Assembly: GCA_944327425.1 (NCBI GenBank)
Contig: CALVHJ010000034.1
Coordinates: 1-12,945 of the forward strand
Length of the DNA: 12,945 nucleotides
Direction of reading: 5' to 3'
From: an uncultured Bacilli bacterium
GTDB lineage: Bacteria; Bacillota_I; Bacilli_A; RF39; UBA660
Shown here: one piece after another, positions 12,756 through 12,945 of the stretch
Layout of the letters: every line of letters starts with the position of its first letter
How positions within the stretch are numbered: position 1 is the first letter of the stretch
The notes under the pieces: model-generated
The model's database searches: none
Told to the model about the DNA's origin: nothing
What the model saw: only the letters and a program-made list of their open reading frames with translations
Made by a program: the position numbers and the translations under genes

Positions 12756-12770
12756 TGAAGTTATACTTCA
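12756..12770. repeat. Short inverted repeat in the leader
   Basis: TGAAGT (12756-12761), TAT, ACTTCA (12765-12770) is a perfect inverted repeat 16 bases before the ATG at 12787, ending close to the ribosome-binding site. It could be a protein-binding site or a leader hairpin affecting translation. Confidence 0.55.
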
Positions 12771-12786
12771 CGAAAGTAGGGAAGTT

Positions 12787-12945
12787 ATGAAATTCGAGGT
12801 ATTAAAGAAAAGTAATTTGAAAAGAAATATTGTTATTGGTGTCTTTGTAGTACTAATAATTAGTGCCGTAATACTTAATTTTAGTAGTGCTAGATATAGG
12901 AGTACTGCTAGTGTACCAGTTGTTGATAGCACAGTTAACTATACA
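12787..12945 (+). CDS. N-terminus of a membrane-anchored, probably surface-exposed protein (partial)
   Basis: ATG 12787 follows a moderate AGGGAAG site and the frame runs open to the window edge (53 residues visible). A basic N-terminus (LKKSNLKRN, 6-14) precedes a single hydrophobic segment (about 15-32, IVIGVFVVLIISAVILNF), followed by SSARYRSTASVPVVDSTVNYT, expected outside the cell. The pattern resembles N-termini of large surface proteins I recall from uncultured Firmicutes, but that is memory rather than a search result. Its promoter is covered by the repeat array, so it is likely under the Xre regulator. Confidence 0.75.
   Translation, partial: MKFEVLKKSNLKRNIVIGVFVVLIISAVILNFSSARYRSTASVPVVDSTVNYT

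Noticed and set aside
1..12945. Mycoplasma-type code with TGA as tryptophan
   Set aside because: TGG is used for conserved Trp residues, and TGA ends dnaI, the zinc-ribbon gene and the first ORF6N gene at sensible places.

Overview
The window is very AT-rich, uses TTGACA/TATAAT-type promoters with strong Shine-Dalgarno sites, and carries a T-box leader, the Gram-positive primosome pair dnaB-dnaI, a dimeric-type glycyl-tRNA synthetase and a ParE-type topoisomerase subunit. This points to a low-GC Firmicute, probably an uncultured gut Bacilli/Mollicutes-like lineage. TGA ends several genes and TGG encodes Trp, so the code is the standard bacterial one and not that of Mycoplasma.

Positions 1-2671 hold the 3' end of an unidentified gene, then a glycine-responsive T-box leader followed by a small gene of unknown function, glyS, and a small zinc-ribbon-like gene, closed by an intrinsic terminator. 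The T-box is unusually compact: the promoter places the transcript start at the foot of a short hairpin whose terminal loop carries a GGC glycine codon. Positions 2685-4914 hold dnaB-dnaI, which load the replicative helicase. A perfect-consensus promoter overlaps the dnaI stop codon and drives a gene that is interrupted by an in-frame TAA. Its 3' half stays open until it runs into the terminator of a convergent membrane-anchored thioredoxin-like gene.

Positions 6087-8129 contain divergent promoters for the thioredoxin-like gene and parE; parC is not next to parE. Positions 8142-9583 contain two tandem ORF6N-domain genes, the first an N-terminal-only copy and the second carrying a PLD-like C-terminal domain. 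Each gene has a perfect 13-bp inverted repeat at the same place in the ORF6N core. The arms differ at four positions between copies, and all four changes are compensated on the other arm although they alter the protein. I consider this the most interesting signal in the window.

Positions 9587-12001 form a metal-efflux operon: an ArsR/SmtB-family sensor with an SmtB-like zinc site, its operator, and a CadA/ZntA-type P1B-2 ATPase. On the minus strand follow a conserved hypothetical protein (its stop abuts the cadA stop) and an Xre-family regulator. The region upstream of the regulator holds three direct CTAAAATRG repeats laid over a promoter that fires rightward into a membrane-anchored, probably surface, protein that runs off the window.

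No tRNA, rRNA, CRISPR array, insertion sequence or prophage module was seen. Functional names rest on motif recognition by eye; no database search was run.
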